NCBI GenBank assembly: GCA_002748415.1
Contig: PDSI01000248.1
Coordinates: 115,795-179,794, forward strand
Reading direction: 5' to 3'
DNA: 64,000 nucleotides
Source of the DNA: Micrococcales bacterium
GTDB lineage: Bacteria > Actinomycetota > Actinomycetes > Actinomycetales > CAWJMD01
Shown: one piece after another, positions 1 through 10,839 of the stretch
How the letters are laid out: each line of letters starts with the position of its first letter
Numbering within the stretch: position 1 is the stretch's first letter
Notes under the pieces: model-generated
The model's database searches: none
What the model was told of the DNA's origin: nothing
What the model saw: only the letters and a program-made list of their open reading frames with translations
Position numbers and translations under genes: made by a program

Positions 1-799
1 TGCGTTGCGCAGTAGGGGATTTCCGGAGAATTTCCGCGGCCACTCGCAGCGCCTCGGCCTCGATGGTGGCGTGCGCGGCGACTATGTTCACCGCACCCAT
101 GTCGGCCATCTCCTGGGCCGAGTACGTGCGGCCCAGGAAGAAGATCTCCCGGGCTTTCTTCTGTCCCACCATGCGTGCCAGATAGGCGCTGCCGTAGCCG
201 GCATCGAAAGAACCGACATCTGCATCGGTTTGCTTGAACCGGGCGTATTCTGCCGATGCGATCGTGAGGTCACACACCACGTGCAGGGAATGCCCGCCCC
301 CGGCGGCCCAGCCGGTGACCACGGCGATGACGATCTTGGGCATCGTGCGTATGAGGCGTTGCACCTCCAGGATGTGCAACCGGCCGCCGTGCGCGGCCAC
401 CCGGGCCTGGTCCACCGAATCCGCGTGCTCGCCGTCGGCGTACTGGTACCCGGAACGACCGCGAATCCGTTGATCACCACCGGAACAGAACGCCCATCCG
501 CCATCGCGCCGCGACGGCCCGTTTCCGGTCAGTAGCACGACGCCGACATCGGGCGACATCCGGGCGTGATCGAGCGCCCGATAGAGCTCGTCCACGGTGT
601 GTGGACGAAAAGCGTTGCGGACCTCGGGCCGGTTGAATGCGATCCGCACGGTGCCGCGCCGGGGACCCGGCTGCACACAACGGTGATAGGTGATGTCGCT
701 GAGATCCTCGAAGCCCTCCACGGCCGACCACGCTGTGCTGTCGAACGTTTCACTGACGGTAGTCGTATCGGGAGGTTTACGCGTGTGGTTTCCAGCCAT
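1..799 (-). CDS. menB: 1,4-dihydroxy-2-naphthoyl-CoA synthase (partial, C-terminus off the left edge)
   Basis: Frame not in ORF track because it runs off the edge; reverse translation from ATG at 799 reads MAGNHTRKPPDTTTVSETFDSTAW...VRIAFNRPEVRNAFRPHTVDELYRALDHAR...SGGDQRIRGRSGYQYADG...VVTGWAAGGGHSLHVVCDLTIAS...FKQTDADVGSFDAGYGSAYLARMVGQKKAREIFFLGR, the MenB crotonase signature. Confidence 0.95.
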   Translation of the reverse strand, partial: MAGNHTRKPPDTTTVSETFDSTAWSAVEGFEDLSDITYHRCVQPGPRRGTVRIAFNRPEVRNAFRPHTVDELYRALDHARMSPDVGVVLLTGNGPSRRDGGWAFCSGGDQRIRGRSGYQYADGEHADSVDQARVAAHGGRLHILEVQRLIRTMPKIVIAVVTGWAAGGGHSLHVVCDLTIASAEYARFKQTDADVGSFDAGYGSAYLARMVGQKKAREIFFLGRTYSAQEMADMGAVNIVAAHATIEAEALRVAAEILRKSPTAQR

Positions 800-848
800 G
801 CCGAAACGGTATCCGGTTATCGGCGCTGTTCGGGTCATGATTGCCCCA

Positions 849-1936
849 TGACACCGCCCCTTGTTCACCTGCCGCCGCTGGCGGAGATCCTTGACAGTGC
901 ACACGTTGTCAGCGTCCCGATGGCGGTGCGGTTCCGTGGGGTGGTCCGACGCGAGAGCGTGTTGGTGAAGGGGCCCGCAGGTTGGGCCGAGTTCGGCCCG
1001 TTCAGCGAATACGCCGATGCGGAGGCCGCGACCTGGCTGGCAGCGACGGTCGAGGCGGGCTGGGGATCCTGGCCGGACCCGGGTACCGGCTCGGTGACGG
1101 TGAACGCGACCGTCCCTGCCGTGCCTGCCGGGCAGGTGGCCGACGTGCTGGGCCGGTTTCCCGGTTGCACGACGGCCAAGGTCAAGGTAGCTCAGCGGGG
1201 TCAGGCCTTGGCTGATGACGTGGCCCGCGTGCTGGCCGTTCGCGAAGCGATGGGCGACGGCGCCCACATCCGCGTCGACGCCAACGGTGCGTGGGATGTG
1301 CTGGGCGCCATGGCCGCGCTCGAATCGTTGGCACCGATCGGGTTGCAGTACGCCGAACAACCGTGTGCCAGTGTCGGCGAACTCATCGATCTCCGGGATG
1401 CCCTGCACAGCCGGGGGGTCCGGGTGCCGCTGGCCGCGGACGAGAGTATCCGCCGGGTCGAGGACCCCTATGTGGTCGCGGCAAGCGGTGCGGTGGACTA
1501 CGTCGTGCTGAAGGTCGCACCGCTGGGTGGGGTTGCGAGCACGGTGCGGGTCGGAACCGACCTGGCCGCCAGACACGGTGTACGGACAGTGGTGTCCTCG
1601 GCACTGGAGACAAGCGTGGGGATGTCTGCCGGAATCGTGGCGGCCGCCGTCCTCGGCCGGCTCGACAGCATGCGCGACGAGTCGGGTGAGCCGTTGGCAG
1701 CCGGGCTGGCCACGGTCCAACTCCTCGGCGAGGACGTGGTTGAACACGGTGCCGTGGTCGAGGCGGGGTGTCTACCGGCGCGCCGGCACGTCCCGGACAC
1801 CCGCCAGCTGGAAAGGCTGGCGGCGCCTGAGCCCCGGCGGCAATGGTGGCTGGATCGCCTATCACGCTGCCACGGCCTGCTGGCGCAGGCTGAACAGCCG
1901 GAATTGCCCCGCCAACAGAGCCGGTCAACCGAGTAG
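849..1936 (+). CDS. menC: o-succinylbenzoate synthase (enolase superfamily)
   Basis: ATG at 849; KVKVAQ, RVDANGAWD, YAEQPC, AADESIR and VLKVAPLGG enolase-superfamily motifs; adjacent to menB and menD. Confidence 0.92.
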
Positions 1937-2052
1937 GCCGCTGATGAGCGCGCATGCTCGTGTGCCGGCGGATGAGGGTCCCGGTCACCCCTACCGGATT
2001 GACGTCTGCCGTCGCTGCGGACCAGTAGAGTGCGCAGGGTGGTGATTCGTCC

Positions 2053-3813
2053 GTGAGCCAAGGGCAGGCGTCCTCGTTCGCGCACGCTCGGGCGTTGGTC
2101 GGCGGCTGGCGCGCGTCCGGCGTCCGGCACATCGTGATCTGTCCGGGATCACGTTCTGCTCCAGTGGCTTTCGCTGTCGCCGAGGCTGAACGTGCGGGTT
2201 TGCTGAGAGTGCATGTGCGACATGACGAACGCGCCGCGGCCTTCCTGGCGTTGGGCCTGGGTGCCGCCGGCGGTTCGCCGGCGGTGGTGGTGACCACCTC
2301 AGGTACAGCGGTCGCGAATCTGCACCCGGCCGTCTGGGAGGCCTGGCACAGCGCAGTACCGATGATCCTCGCCACGGCCAACCGCCCTGAGCACCTGCAC
2401 GGCACCTGGGCCAGTCAGACCACCGAGCACCAACGCACCGTGTTCGGGGACGCCGTTCGGTTGCGAATCGGGCTGGAGGTGGTGGCCGGAGTCGATGCCT
2501 GCGACGACTGGGCCACAGCCGCCGCGAGGGCTGTTGCGGCAGCTTCCGGGTCGCCCGGGTGTGCCGCGGTGGTGGCTAGGCCGGGTCCGGTGCACCTGGA
2601 TCTAGGGTTCGTCGAGCCGTTGGTACCCACCGGTGCGGATGCCTCGCCTTCCGGGGCCCGGCCCCTGCCCGCAACGGGCTCCGGTAATGCGTCTGCCCCG
2701 ATGCCCGGCGCAGCGACACATACTCTGCCGGCACAGGCTGCGACCGTTGTGGTGGCCGGCGACGGTGCCGGACCGCAGGCGACCGTGCTGGCCGAGGATG
2801 CCGGCTGGCCGTTGTTCGCCGAGCCTTCCAGTGGCGCTTTCGCTCGACCGGGCGCGACCAAGGTCAGCCTCAACGCTATCCCTGCCTACCGACTCCTGTT
2901 GGATACCCCTGTGGCACAACATATCAGCCGCGTCATTACCTTCGGGCGCCCGACCTTGTCCAGACCGGTCACTGCATTGCTGAACCGGCCGGACGTCGAA
3001 GTAATCCACGTGGCGCGGCCAGGCGAAGCCGGGCCCCCCCGCGTGCATCAACGGCTGGAGGGCCGGGTCGACGCCAGCGAGACGTGCGTGCACCCAGACT
3101 GGCTGCGTATCTGGCAACACGCCGGTGCCGCCGCCGAACAGATACTCGATTCGGCCGGGTCGGATTCCGCTGGCGTGAAACCGTCTCATGCGCAACAGCT
3201 GTCGCCGTTACGGGTAGCGGAGCTCGCAGTGCAGGCATGCCGGGCCGAGGACGCCATGGTGGTGGCCGCCTCCAATGCGGTGCGTGACCTCGACCTGGTG
3301 GCACACCGTCTACCGCCGGGTGTTCCGGTGTGGGCCAACCGAGGGCTGGCCGGGATCGACGGAACCATCGGTACCGCGATCGGTGTCGCCGTTGGGATGC
3401 GCCGGCGGACTCGCGTGCTGGCGGGAGATCTTGCTTTCTTGCACGATGTCGGGTCCTTGAGTGTCCCGCAGATGGAGCGTGCTGCCGTGCCTGCCGTGCA
3501 GATCATTGTCCTGAACGACGACGGAGGGGGCATCTTTGAGCTGCTCGAACCGGCAGGGCAGGTGCCGGGGTTCGGCCGCGACACGTTCGAGCGTTTCTTC
3601 GGCACCCCGCACGGCAACGGCATCGGTGCACTCTGTGCGGGCTTTGCGGTACCGCACGTGGTGGTGCGTGATGAGGACGGGCTCCGGGCTCAGCTGGCCC
3701 GGCCGCCGGCCGGGGTGAGTGTTGTCGAGGTCGGCCTCGACCGGCGGTTTCGTCGCCGGCAGGCGGCCCGGCTTCAGGGCGCTGTCCGCACCCGCCTGCG
3801 AGCTCAGGCCTGA
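2053..3813 (+). CDS. menD: 2-succinyl-5-enolpyruvyl-6-hydroxy-3-cyclohexene-1-carboxylate synthase
   Basis: GSRSAPVAFAVAEA, TSGTAVANLHPAVWEA, VWANRGLAGIDGTIGTA, NDDGGGIFELLEPAGQ (ThDP-binding MenD family). Confidence 0.95.
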   Translation: MSQGQASSFAHARALVGGWRASGVRHIVICPGSRSAPVAFAVAEAERAGLLRVHVRHDERAAAFLALGLGAAGGSPAVVVTTSGTAVANLHPAVWEAWHSAVPMILATANRPEHLHGTWASQTTEHQRTVFGDAVRLRIGLEVVAGVDACDDWATAAARAVAAASGSPGCAAVVARPGPVHLDLGFVEPLVPTGADASPSGARPLPATGSGNASAPMPGAATHTLPAQAATVVVAGDGAGPQATVLAEDAGWPLFAEPSSGAFARPGATKVSLNAIPAYRLLLDTPVAQHISRVITFGRPTLSRPVTALLNRPDVEVIHVARPGEAGPPRVHQRLEGRVDASETCVHPDWLRIWQHAGAAAEQILDSAGSDSAGVKPSHAQQLSPLRVAELAVQACRAEDAMVVAASNAVRDLDLVAHRLPPGVPVWANRGLAGIDGTIGTAIGVAVGMRRRTRVLAGDLAFLHDVGSLSVPQMERAAVPAVQIIVLNDDGGGIFELLEPAGQVPGFGRDTFERFFGTPHGNGIGALCAGFAVPHVVVRDEDGLRAQLARPPAGVSVVEVGLDRRFRRRQAARLQGAVRTRLRAQA

Positions 3814-3958
3814 GCCGCGCGCCCGGCTGACCTGTCGGCCTGTCGGTCGGTTCGAGGCCGGACGCTGCACAGGCCGCGTGCTGGGCAGCATTTACCCGTT
3901 CAAGAAATGCCCTCTACCCGAACTCGGCCTGGGCACTAAGCCGCACGTGCGAACGAAA

Positions 3959-3977
3959 TATGGTTTGCCTAACCAAA
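3959..3977 (-). promoter_or_regulatory. Putative IdeR/DtxR-type iron box upstream of lctP-lutABC
   Basis: Reverse strand TTTGGTTAGGCAAACCATA aligned by eye to the 19-bp consensus TTAGGTTAGGCTAACCTAA: 15/19 identical; core TGGTT-TGCCT-AACCA is an inverted repeat. Confidence 0.5.
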
Positions 3978-4102
3978 TGTGATTCGCGGGGGTCGCCCCT
4001 TGCTCCGCAATGCGGAGCCGACTGGTCTTGGAGAAAGAGGACTGGCGACGGTCACTTCAGTCGTGGCACGATGAGCCAAGTCCACGGCAAAGGAGCTGGA
4101 CA

Positions 4103-5917
4103 ATGACCGACAATCTCGCGGCGCTCAGTATTTTCGCCCTTGCACCGATTGTTGTGGTTGGAATATTGCTGGCCGGTTTCCGTTGGCCCGCGAAATACGC
4201 CATGCCCGTGGGTTATGTCTCCGCGGTCGTGGTCGCGGTGCTGGTGTGGCAGATGAAGCCGGTCGCGGTAGCGGCGGCAACGGTGGAGGGGCTCATCGTC
4301 GCGGCCACCCTGCTGTACATCGTTTTCGGTGCGCTGTTGCTGCTGGCCACGCTCATCTCCAGCCACGCCATGGACCGCATCCGCGCCGGTTTCACCTCGA
4401 TCTCACCGGACCGGCGGGTGCAGGCGATCATCATCGGGTGGCTGTTCGGCTCTTTCCTCGAGGGCGCCTCCGGATTCGGCGCTACGGCGGCAGTCATCGC
4501 ACCGCTGCTGCTGGCACTGGGTTTCCCGGCGATGGCGGCGGTCATGATCGGACTGATCATTCAATCCACCCCGGTCTCGTTCGGGGCGGTCGGGACGCCG
4601 ATCCTGGTGGGGGTGAGTACCGGGCTGAAAGACGGAGCCGGGGTGAACGAGCGGGCGGCCCAACTCGGCATGGACTACCCGGAGTTCGTGTCCGAGATCG
4701 GTTTCCAGGTGGCGCTGATGCACGGGATGGTCGGGTTCCTGATCCCGATGATCCTTGCCGTGATGTTGACCGGGTTCTTTGGTCCCCGGCGTAGCTTTGC
4801 CGAAGGTCTTCAGGTGGCGCCGTTCGCCTGTTACGCCTCGCTGGCGATGACCGTGCCGTACGTGCTGGTGGCTCGCTTCTTCGGCCCTGAGTTCCCGTCG
4901 CTTGTCGGTGGCCTCGTGGGTCTGGCGCTGGTGGTATTCACCTCTTCACGCGGATTCCTCCAGCCGAAGAACGTGTTCGACTTCGGCCCCAGGGAAAGCT
5001 GGGACAGCCGATGGCTGAGCAACCTGCACCAGGAGGATTTGTCGATCAGTAGCCGCCCGATGAGCCCGGTGACCGCCTGGGTTCCCTACATCGTCATCGC
5101 GGCTCTGCTGCTGTTCACCAGGCTGGTCGCACCGGTCAAGGACTTCCTGACCGGTGACTCGCCGCTGGCCACCTGGCCGGCTGACAACATTCTCGGCACT
5201 GAGGTCTCCACCAGAGTCCAGTTGCTGTACTCACCCGGAACGGTGTTCATCGTCGGATGCCTGGTCACCTACGGACTGCACCGGATGACCGGCGACCAGA
5301 TTCGCAGCACCTGGTCCGCGGCCGGCAAACAGCTCCTGGGCACCGCCGTTGCGCTGCTGTTCGCTCTGCCGCTGGTAAGGGTGCTCATCCGGTCCGGTCC
5401 GGACTTCACCGAGTCCGGTCTGGACGGTATGCCGGTGACTCTGGCCGAGGGGGCTGCTGAGCTGGCCGGTGCCAACTGGCCGGTGTTCAGTCCATGGATC
5501 GGCGCGCTCGGCGCGTTCATCGCCGGTTCGAACACGATCTCCAACATGACGTTCTCGCTGTTCCAGTTCGCCACTGGTGAGCAGATCGGGGTTGCGCCGG
5601 AGAAGGTAGTGGCGCTGCAGGCGCTCGGTGGCGCCGGCGGAAACCCGGTGGCCATCCATAACATCGTGGCGGCCTCTGCCACCGTTGGCCTGCTGGGTCG
5701 CGAGGGCGACTTGGTGCGCAAGACGGCCCTGGTGACCGCGTACTATTGCCTGGCAGGTGGTGCGATCGGTTTCATCATGATCTACGGGCTCGGGTTCAAT
5801 CTCGGAACGCTCGAGTTGCTCCTGGTGTTGGTGGGCATCGGGGTGCTGGTCCGGTGGATGATCCGTCGGGACGCCAGGTCGGCCGACCGGGTGAGCGACT
5901 CGGAGAGGACGGGGTGA
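4103..5917 (+). CDS. lctP: L-lactate permease (LctP family)
   Basis: Multi-TM protein with [77 protein letters not shown]; followed by lutABC. Confidence 0.92.
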   Translation: MTDNLAALSIFALAPIVVVGILLAGFRWPAKYAMPVGYVSAVVVAVLVWQMKPVAVAAATVEGLIVAATLLYIVFGALLLLATLISSHAMDRIRAGFTSISPDRRVQAIIIGWLFGSFLEGASGFGATAAVIAPLLLALGFPAMAAVMIGLIIQSTPVSFGAVGTPILVGVSTGLKDGAGVNERAAQLGMDYPEFVSEIGFQVALMHGMVGFLIPMILAVMLTGFFGPRRSFAEGLQVAPFACYASLAMTVPYVLVARFFGPEFPSLVGGLVGLALVVFTSSRGFLQPKNVFDFGPRESWDSRWLSNLHQEDLSISSRPMSPVTAWVPYIVIAALLLFTRLVAPVKDFLTGDSPLATWPADNILGTEVSTRVQLLYSPGTVFIVGCLVTYGLHRMTGDQIRSTWSAAGKQLLGTAVALLFALPLVRVLIRSGPDFTESGLDGMPVTLAEGAAELAGANWPVFSPWIGALGAFIAGSNTISNMTFSLFQFATGEQIGVAPEKVVALQALGGAGGNPVAIHNIVAASATVGLLGREGDLVRKTALVTAYYCLAGGAIGFIMIYGLGFNLGTLELLLVLVGIGVLVRWMIRRDARSADRVSDSERTG

Positions 5918-5920
5918 ATC

Positions 5921-6682
5921 ATGCGCATCGCCTTGTTCGTGACCTGCCTGGGAGACGCACTGTTCCCGGACATCGGCAAGGCCACCGTACGCTTGCTGGA
6001 GCGCCTCGGGCATCATGTCGACTTTCCAGCAGGACAGACTTGCTGTGGGCAGGCGCACACGAACACCGGGTACTTCGGGCAAGCAGCGCGGATCGTCGCT
6101 CACCACGCGGATGTCTTCGAACAAGCCCTGAATGACGGTGTCGATGCGGTGGTGGCGCCGTCCGGTTCATGTGTCGGCTCGGTGCGCCACCAGCACCCCA
6201 TGGTCGCGCGTGCGGCCGGGGACGAGCTCCTGGCCCGGCGGGCGGAGGCGGTGTCGGCCAAGACGTTCGAGCTATCGGAGTTCCTGGTGGATCAGCTGGG
6301 GATTACCGATGTGGGCGCTTACTTCCCACATCGCGTGACCTACCACCCCACCTGCCATTCGATGCGGATGCTGCACGTCGGTGACAAACCGCTACAGCTG
6401 CTCCGCGCGGTGCAGGATATCGACCTGGTCGAACTACCTGCCGCGCAGCAGTGTTGCGGTTTCGGCGGCACGTTCTCGGTGAAGAACGCCGCCACATCCT
6501 CGGCCATGCTGGCCGACAAGGTGACCCACGTCCAGGAAACCCGTGCCGACGTGCTGACCGCAGGCGATTCGTCGTGCCTGATGCACATCGGCAGTGGCCT
6601 CAGCCGGCGCAGTGCCGGCACCCGGACCGTTCACCTGGCGCAGATCCTTTCCAGTACACGCGACGACCCGTGGTGGGAGTAG
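5921..6682 (+). CDS. lutA: Lactate utilization protein A, Fe-S oxidoreductase (CCG domains)
   Basis: MRIALFVTCLGDALFPDIGKATVRLLERLGHHVDFPAGQTCCGQAHTNTGY; second cysteine-rich repeat ELPAAQQCCGFGGTFSVKN. Confidence 0.92.
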   Translation: MRIALFVTCLGDALFPDIGKATVRLLERLGHHVDFPAGQTCCGQAHTNTGYFGQAARIVAHHADVFEQALNDGVDAVVAPSGSCVGSVRHQHPMVARAAGDELLARRAEAVSAKTFELSEFLVDQLGITDVGAYFPHRVTYHPTCHSMRMLHVGDKPLQLLRAVQDIDLVELPAAQQCCGFGGTFSVKNAATSSAMLADKVTHVQETRADVLTAGDSSCLMHIGSGLSRRSAGTRTVHLAQILSSTRDDPWWE

Positions 6683-6684
6683 CT

Positions 6685-8175
6685 ATGGCGACACGTCATA
6701 CCGCACGAGCGTCTGGTGCCGATGCCCACGCCTCGCCGATCCAGGGCGCACAGAAGTTCAGCAAGGCTGCGCCGGTCCAACTGGGAAACCCGGTGCTGCG
6801 GCGCAACCTCGGCCACGCCACGGAAGTGATCCGCGGCAAGCGAGCGAGTGTGACCGAGGAGGTGCCCGACTGGCAACAGATGCGTGACTCCGGGTCGGCC
6901 ATCAAGACTGAGGTGATGGCCCGGCTGCCAGAGCTGCTGGAGCAGCTGGAAGCCAACGTGGTCGCTGCCGGTGGGACCGTGCACTGGGCCAGGGACGCCG
7001 AGGAGGCCAACCGCATCGTCGCGGGCATCGTCAAGGCCACCGGTGAGCGTGAGGTGGTCAAGGTGAAATCGATGGCGACCCAGGAGATCGGCATGAACGA
7101 ATACCTGGAAGCCGAGGGAATCGAAGCCACCGAAACCGACCTGGCCGAGCTGATCGTACAGTTGGCCGACGACGCCCCCAGTCACATTTTGGTTCCGGCG
7201 ATTCACTTCTCCCGCAAGGAGATCCGGGAGATCTTCGCCAAGCGGATGCCCGGGTTCGACCAATCGTTGACGGACGACCCGCGAGAACTGGCCATGGCGG
7301 CGCGTGCCTACTTACGGGAGCTGTTCCTGCGAGCCAAGGTCGCAGTCAGCGGCGCCAACTTCGCCATTGCCGAGACCGGCACTCTGTCGGTGTTGGAGTC
7401 CGAGGGCAACGGCCGGATGTGCTTGACCCTGCCGGAAGTGCTTGTCACGGTGATGGGCATCGAGAAGCTCCTGCCCCGGTGGTCCGACCTGGATGTGTTC
7501 TTGCAACTGCTACCCCGGTCGTCGACCGGAGAGCGGATGAACCCGTACACCACGTTCTGGACCGGGGTGCACCCGGGCGACGGGCCGCGAGAGTTCCATC
7601 TGGTGTTGCTGGACAACGGCCGTACGTCGGTGCTGGCTGACGAGGTGGGCCGGTCCGCTTTGCACTGCATCCGGTGCTCGGCCTGCCTGAACGTGTGCCC
7701 GGTGTACGAGCGCACCGGTGGGCACGCATACGGCTCGGTCTATCCCGGGCCGATCGGGGCGATCCTGTCCCCGCAGTTGACCGGCATCGACGGGTCATCG
7801 GTGAACGACTACTTGCCGTATGCGAGTTCGTTGTGCGGTGCCTGCTACGAGGTGTGCCCGGTCCAGATCGACATCCCCTCGATACTGGTGCACCTGCGGG
7901 CCAAGCATGTGCAGGCGGTGCGGCAGGCCAATCGGTTGCCCAGCCTTGAATCCGCTGCGATGGCCGCGGCTACGTTTGTCATGCGGGACGGACGTCGCTT
8001 CGGCGCCCTGACCAAGGCGGCTTCGCTGGGCCGACCGTTCGTCCGCCAGGGACACCTGCCCCCACCTTTGTCGACGATCGGCTCGGCGTGGACGGACACT
8101 CGCGATGTCCCGCAACCACCGAAGGAGTCGTTCCGGCAGTGGTGGGCCAAGCGTGAGGCTGGTAGGCATGACTGA
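6685..8175 (+). CDS. lutB: Lactate utilization protein B (4Fe-4S)
   Basis: ATG 6685; CIRCSACLNVCPVYERTGGHAYGSVYPGPIGA and CGACYEVCPVQIDIP ferredoxin motifs; lutA-lutB-lutC order. Confidence 0.92.
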   Translation: MATRHTARASGADAHASPIQGAQKFSKAAPVQLGNPVLRRNLGHATEVIRGKRASVTEEVPDWQQMRDSGSAIKTEVMARLPELLEQLEANVVAAGGTVHWARDAEEANRIVAGIVKATGEREVVKVKSMATQEIGMNEYLEAEGIEATETDLAELIVQLADDAPSHILVPAIHFSRKEIREIFAKRMPGFDQSLTDDPRELAMAARAYLRELFLRAKVAVSGANFAIAETGTLSVLESEGNGRMCLTLPEVLVTVMGIEKLLPRWSDLDVFLQLLPRSSTGERMNPYTTFWTGVHPGDGPREFHLVLLDNGRTSVLADEVGRSALHCIRCSACLNVCPVYERTGGHAYGSVYPGPIGAILSPQLTGIDGSSVNDYLPYASSLCGACYEVCPVQIDIPSILVHLRAKHVQAVRQANRLPSLESAAMAAATFVMRDGRRFGALTKAASLGRPFVRQGHLPPPLSTIGSAWTDTRDVPQPPKESFRQWWAKREAGRHD

Positions 8176-8809
8176 TAACGGAGCCAAAGCAGAGATCCTG
8201 CAACGGATCCGGACCGCAGTCGGAACCCAGCCGGTGGTGCCGGCCATTCCTCGGGAGTACCGGCACGACGCTGGCTACGATGCTGGGCAGCTGCGCGACA
8301 TCCTCGTGGACCGGCTGGAGGACTACCGGGCCGAGGTGGTGCAGTGCGGCGCCGATGAGGTCCCCGACGCGGTGCTGCGCGTGCTCAACAGCCACGGTGC
8401 TCAGCAGGTGGTGGCGCCGCCCGTCGTGGTGCAGCGGTGGTTCTCACCCCAGCAGCCCGGCGCGGCGACGCGGTTCACCGAGGACCACCCGGGCTATTCC
8501 GCGCACGACTTGGCCGGGTTCGACGCAGTGGTGACCGGATGTGCCGTCGCGATCGCGGAGACCGGGGTGATCGTGCTGGACGGTGGTGCACTCAGCGGCA
8601 GGCGGGCGGTCTCTTTGGTGCCGGACGTCCATGTGTGTGTGGTGCGGATGGATCAAGTGGTGGGTATCCCGCCACAGGCGCTGGCCCGGCTGGACCCGGC
8701 GGTGCCACAAACATGGATCGCCGGGCCGAGCGCCACCAGCGACATAGAGCTGTCCAGGGTCGAAGGAGTTCACGGCCCGCGCACTCTGGCAGTTGTCCTG
8801 GCCGGGTAA
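8168..8809 (+). CDS. lutC: Lactate utilization protein C (LUD domain)
   Basis: Overlaps lutB stop; GCAVAIAETGVIVLDGG, GPSATSDIELSRVEGVHGPRTLAVVL. Confidence 0.92.
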   Translation: MTDNGAKAEILQRIRTAVGTQPVVPAIPREYRHDAGYDAGQLRDILVDRLEDYRAEVVQCGADEVPDAVLRVLNSHGAQQVVAPPVVVQRWFSPQQPGAATRFTEDHPGYSAHDLAGFDAVVTGCAVAIAETGVIVLDGGALSGRRAVSLVPDVHVCVVRMDQVVGIPPQALARLDPAVPQTWIAGPSATSDIELSRVEGVHGPRTLAVVLAG

Positions 8810-9378
8810 CCAGCACTTGTCTGCGCGAGCGGGTTCGCTCAACGTCCAAGGGCGATCCGGTAGATCGGGACGCACCTTGGCCCCGGCCCGACCACCCCTG
8901 GGCACTCCGGCATTCCCGCCCGTATCGACACCTATGACGCTGTGAGGGGACGTATGACGCCAGCGGGGCCGGAAGCGTTCCGCGTGACCGACGGTCAGCG
9001 GTGCGGGCAGGTCCAGCCTTCCATGCGTCAACACTCCCACGCGGAGTAGCCCACGCTGCTCGTCGGGATCACCTCGAGTCCGTGGCCAGATCGCACCACA
9101 GGGCGGGCCTCATCTCACCCGCGAGACACCAGCCCGACGGCCTGTTCACGGGCACCTATCGAAGGCGGCCGCCCTCCGGTCATGAAAGCGCGTTTCTCCG
9201 ATCCGGTGCCAGCGACGAGGACTTTGCCATCGCCCTGGACGATGCGATCCGCGACCATTGGACCGGAACACACGTGATATCAGTGTGACCGCGCAGGTTG
9301 CTGATGCAGTCCGGCGCGGATCGTGACCCTGCCGACGTCTGTGCGTCCAGTCCCACGGGGTGCCCTGTCGGAGCCTGC

Positions 9379-10065
9379 TCAACCTGTTGGTTCGAGGATT
9401 GCGATATGCCGCCGACGGCGTAGCCGGACCCAAGTGATGGCCCACCCGGTGAAGAGCAGGACTGTGCCGTACCCGAGTGCGTGCAACCATGCGTCCTGCA
9501 GATTCCCCGATCCTTCGATGCCGTATTCCAGCAGCGATCGGGTCGACCACAGCGGCAACACCTTGGCCAAGGTCTGGGCAGGGTCGACGATGGTCTGTAG
9601 TCCCACGATCGTGATCAGCACGAGCATTCCTTCGAACTCTCGCGGCACCAGACGCCCCACCAGCATTCCTAGTGGGACCGAGAGCCCCGCCGATACCATC
9701 AGTGCAGCCGCGACCGCCCAGCCATGCACGGCGTCCTGGTCAACCGATATCAGTACGGCGTACAGACCGCCGCCAGCGACCGCGCACGCCATCAGGGCGA
9801 AGGTCCGGCCGAAGAAGAGAGCGCTACTGGGCAGTCCTGCCATTCGCAGCCTCGGCTCCAGTCCCAGAGCGCTCTGCGTGGAGAAGAGCGAAACGGTGCT
9901 CAAGGCCCAGGCCAGACCCATGCAGGCCATCCTGATCCCCTGCCAACTGCCGTCCGAGCGCCTGGCGGCGTAGAAAATGAGTGGAACCAGCACCAGCAGG
10001 ACGAGCACCCATCGACGACCAAGCAGGTCTCGTACGGTCATCTCTGCGGATCTCAACAAAGTCAT
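9379..10065 (-). CDS. ABC-2 type transporter permease-like membrane protein
   Basis: 228 aa with about 6 hydrophobic stretches; starts within the stop of the upstream ABC ATPase (4-bp overlap). Confidence 0.7.
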   Translation of the reverse strand: MTLLRSAEMTVRDLLGRRWVLVLLVLVPLIFYAARRSDGSWQGIRMACMGLAWALSTVSLFSTQSALGLEPRLRMAGLPSSALFFGRTFALMACAVAGGGLYAVLISVDQDAVHGWAVAAALMVSAGLSVPLGMLVGRLVPREFEGMLVLITIVGLQTIVDPAQTLAKVLPLWSTRSLLEYGIEGSGNLQDAWLHALGYGTVLLFTGWAITWVRLRRRRHIAILEPTG

Positions 10066-10784
10066 GCTGCTGCCCTCGGGCTGAGATCCAACACATCGTG
10101 TACGCGATGCAACTCGCGCAGCATGTGGGTGACGATCACTACCCCGGCACCTTTGTCACACCAGGATTCGACCAGGTCCCAGAAGTCCAGATAGCTGCCT
10201 TCATCGAAGCCCTGATACGGCTCGTCCAGCAAGATGACATCGGGGCGCCCCAGAATGGCGCAGGTAACGTTCAGCTTCTGGGCCGTGCCGCCGCTGAGGT
10301 ACCGCACTTGCTTGTCGACGACTTGCCAATTCAGCGATGAGGCGATGTTCGCACCCTCCTGATTACTTCGAGCGCGTCCGAGGCCGTGTCCCGAACCGAA
10401 CCAGGTGAAGTGGTTATCGGGGGTCAAGAAGCTGCCCAGGTCGGCTGACTGTGGGCAGTAGCCCAGGTGTCCTCGTACCGTGATGGATCCGGCATCGGGG
10501 GAGAGCATTCCCACACAGATCTTCAACAGCGTGGACTTGCCGCATCCATTGGCGCCGACGATGGCCAGGGACCTTCCCGCGGAGACTGAGAAGCTCACGC
10601 TGTCGAGAACCTGGTGTCGCCCGTATCGCTTGCAGACCCCGTCCGCCTTCAGGACCGGCTCTACCTGAGCTTTGCGTCCGCGCTCCGCCCGAAAAGAATC
10701 GATTGCATGATTCCGGGGCCGCACATGGCGACCCGTTCGTGTCACCCGTGGACGTTCTTCCATCCTTCGCATCATACTACACAT
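10062..10784 (-). CDS. ABC transporter ATP-binding protein (start codon uncertain)
   Basis: Walker A GANGCGKSTL, signature YLSGGTAQKLNV, Walker B DVILLDEPYQGFD, H-loop VIVTHM. Confidence 0.88.
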   Translation of the reverse strand: MCSMMRRMEERPRVTRTGRHVRPRNHAIDSFRAERGRKAQVEPVLKADGVCKRYGRHQVLDSVSFSVSAGRSLAIVGANGCGKSTLLKICVGMLSPDAGSITVRGHLGYCPQSADLGSFLTPDNHFTWFGSGHGLGRARSNQEGANIASSLNWQVVDKQVRYLSGGTAQKLNVTCAILGRPDVILLDEPYQGFDEGSYLDFWDLVESWCDKGAGVVIVTHMLRELHRVHDVLDLSPRAAA

Positions 10785-10839
10785 CGATCATCTACGCTGT
10801 TCGCTATCAACCGGATGTGCGACCCCATGTTTTCCAGCT

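Noticed and set aside
3186-3623. Minus-strand ORFs within menD
   Set aside because: Overlap a clear MenD coding sequence with no motif support
8820-9300. ORF 9001..9288 (95 aa) between lutC and the ABC permease
   Set aside because: No recognisable motif, weak start context, composition not convincing; left unannotated
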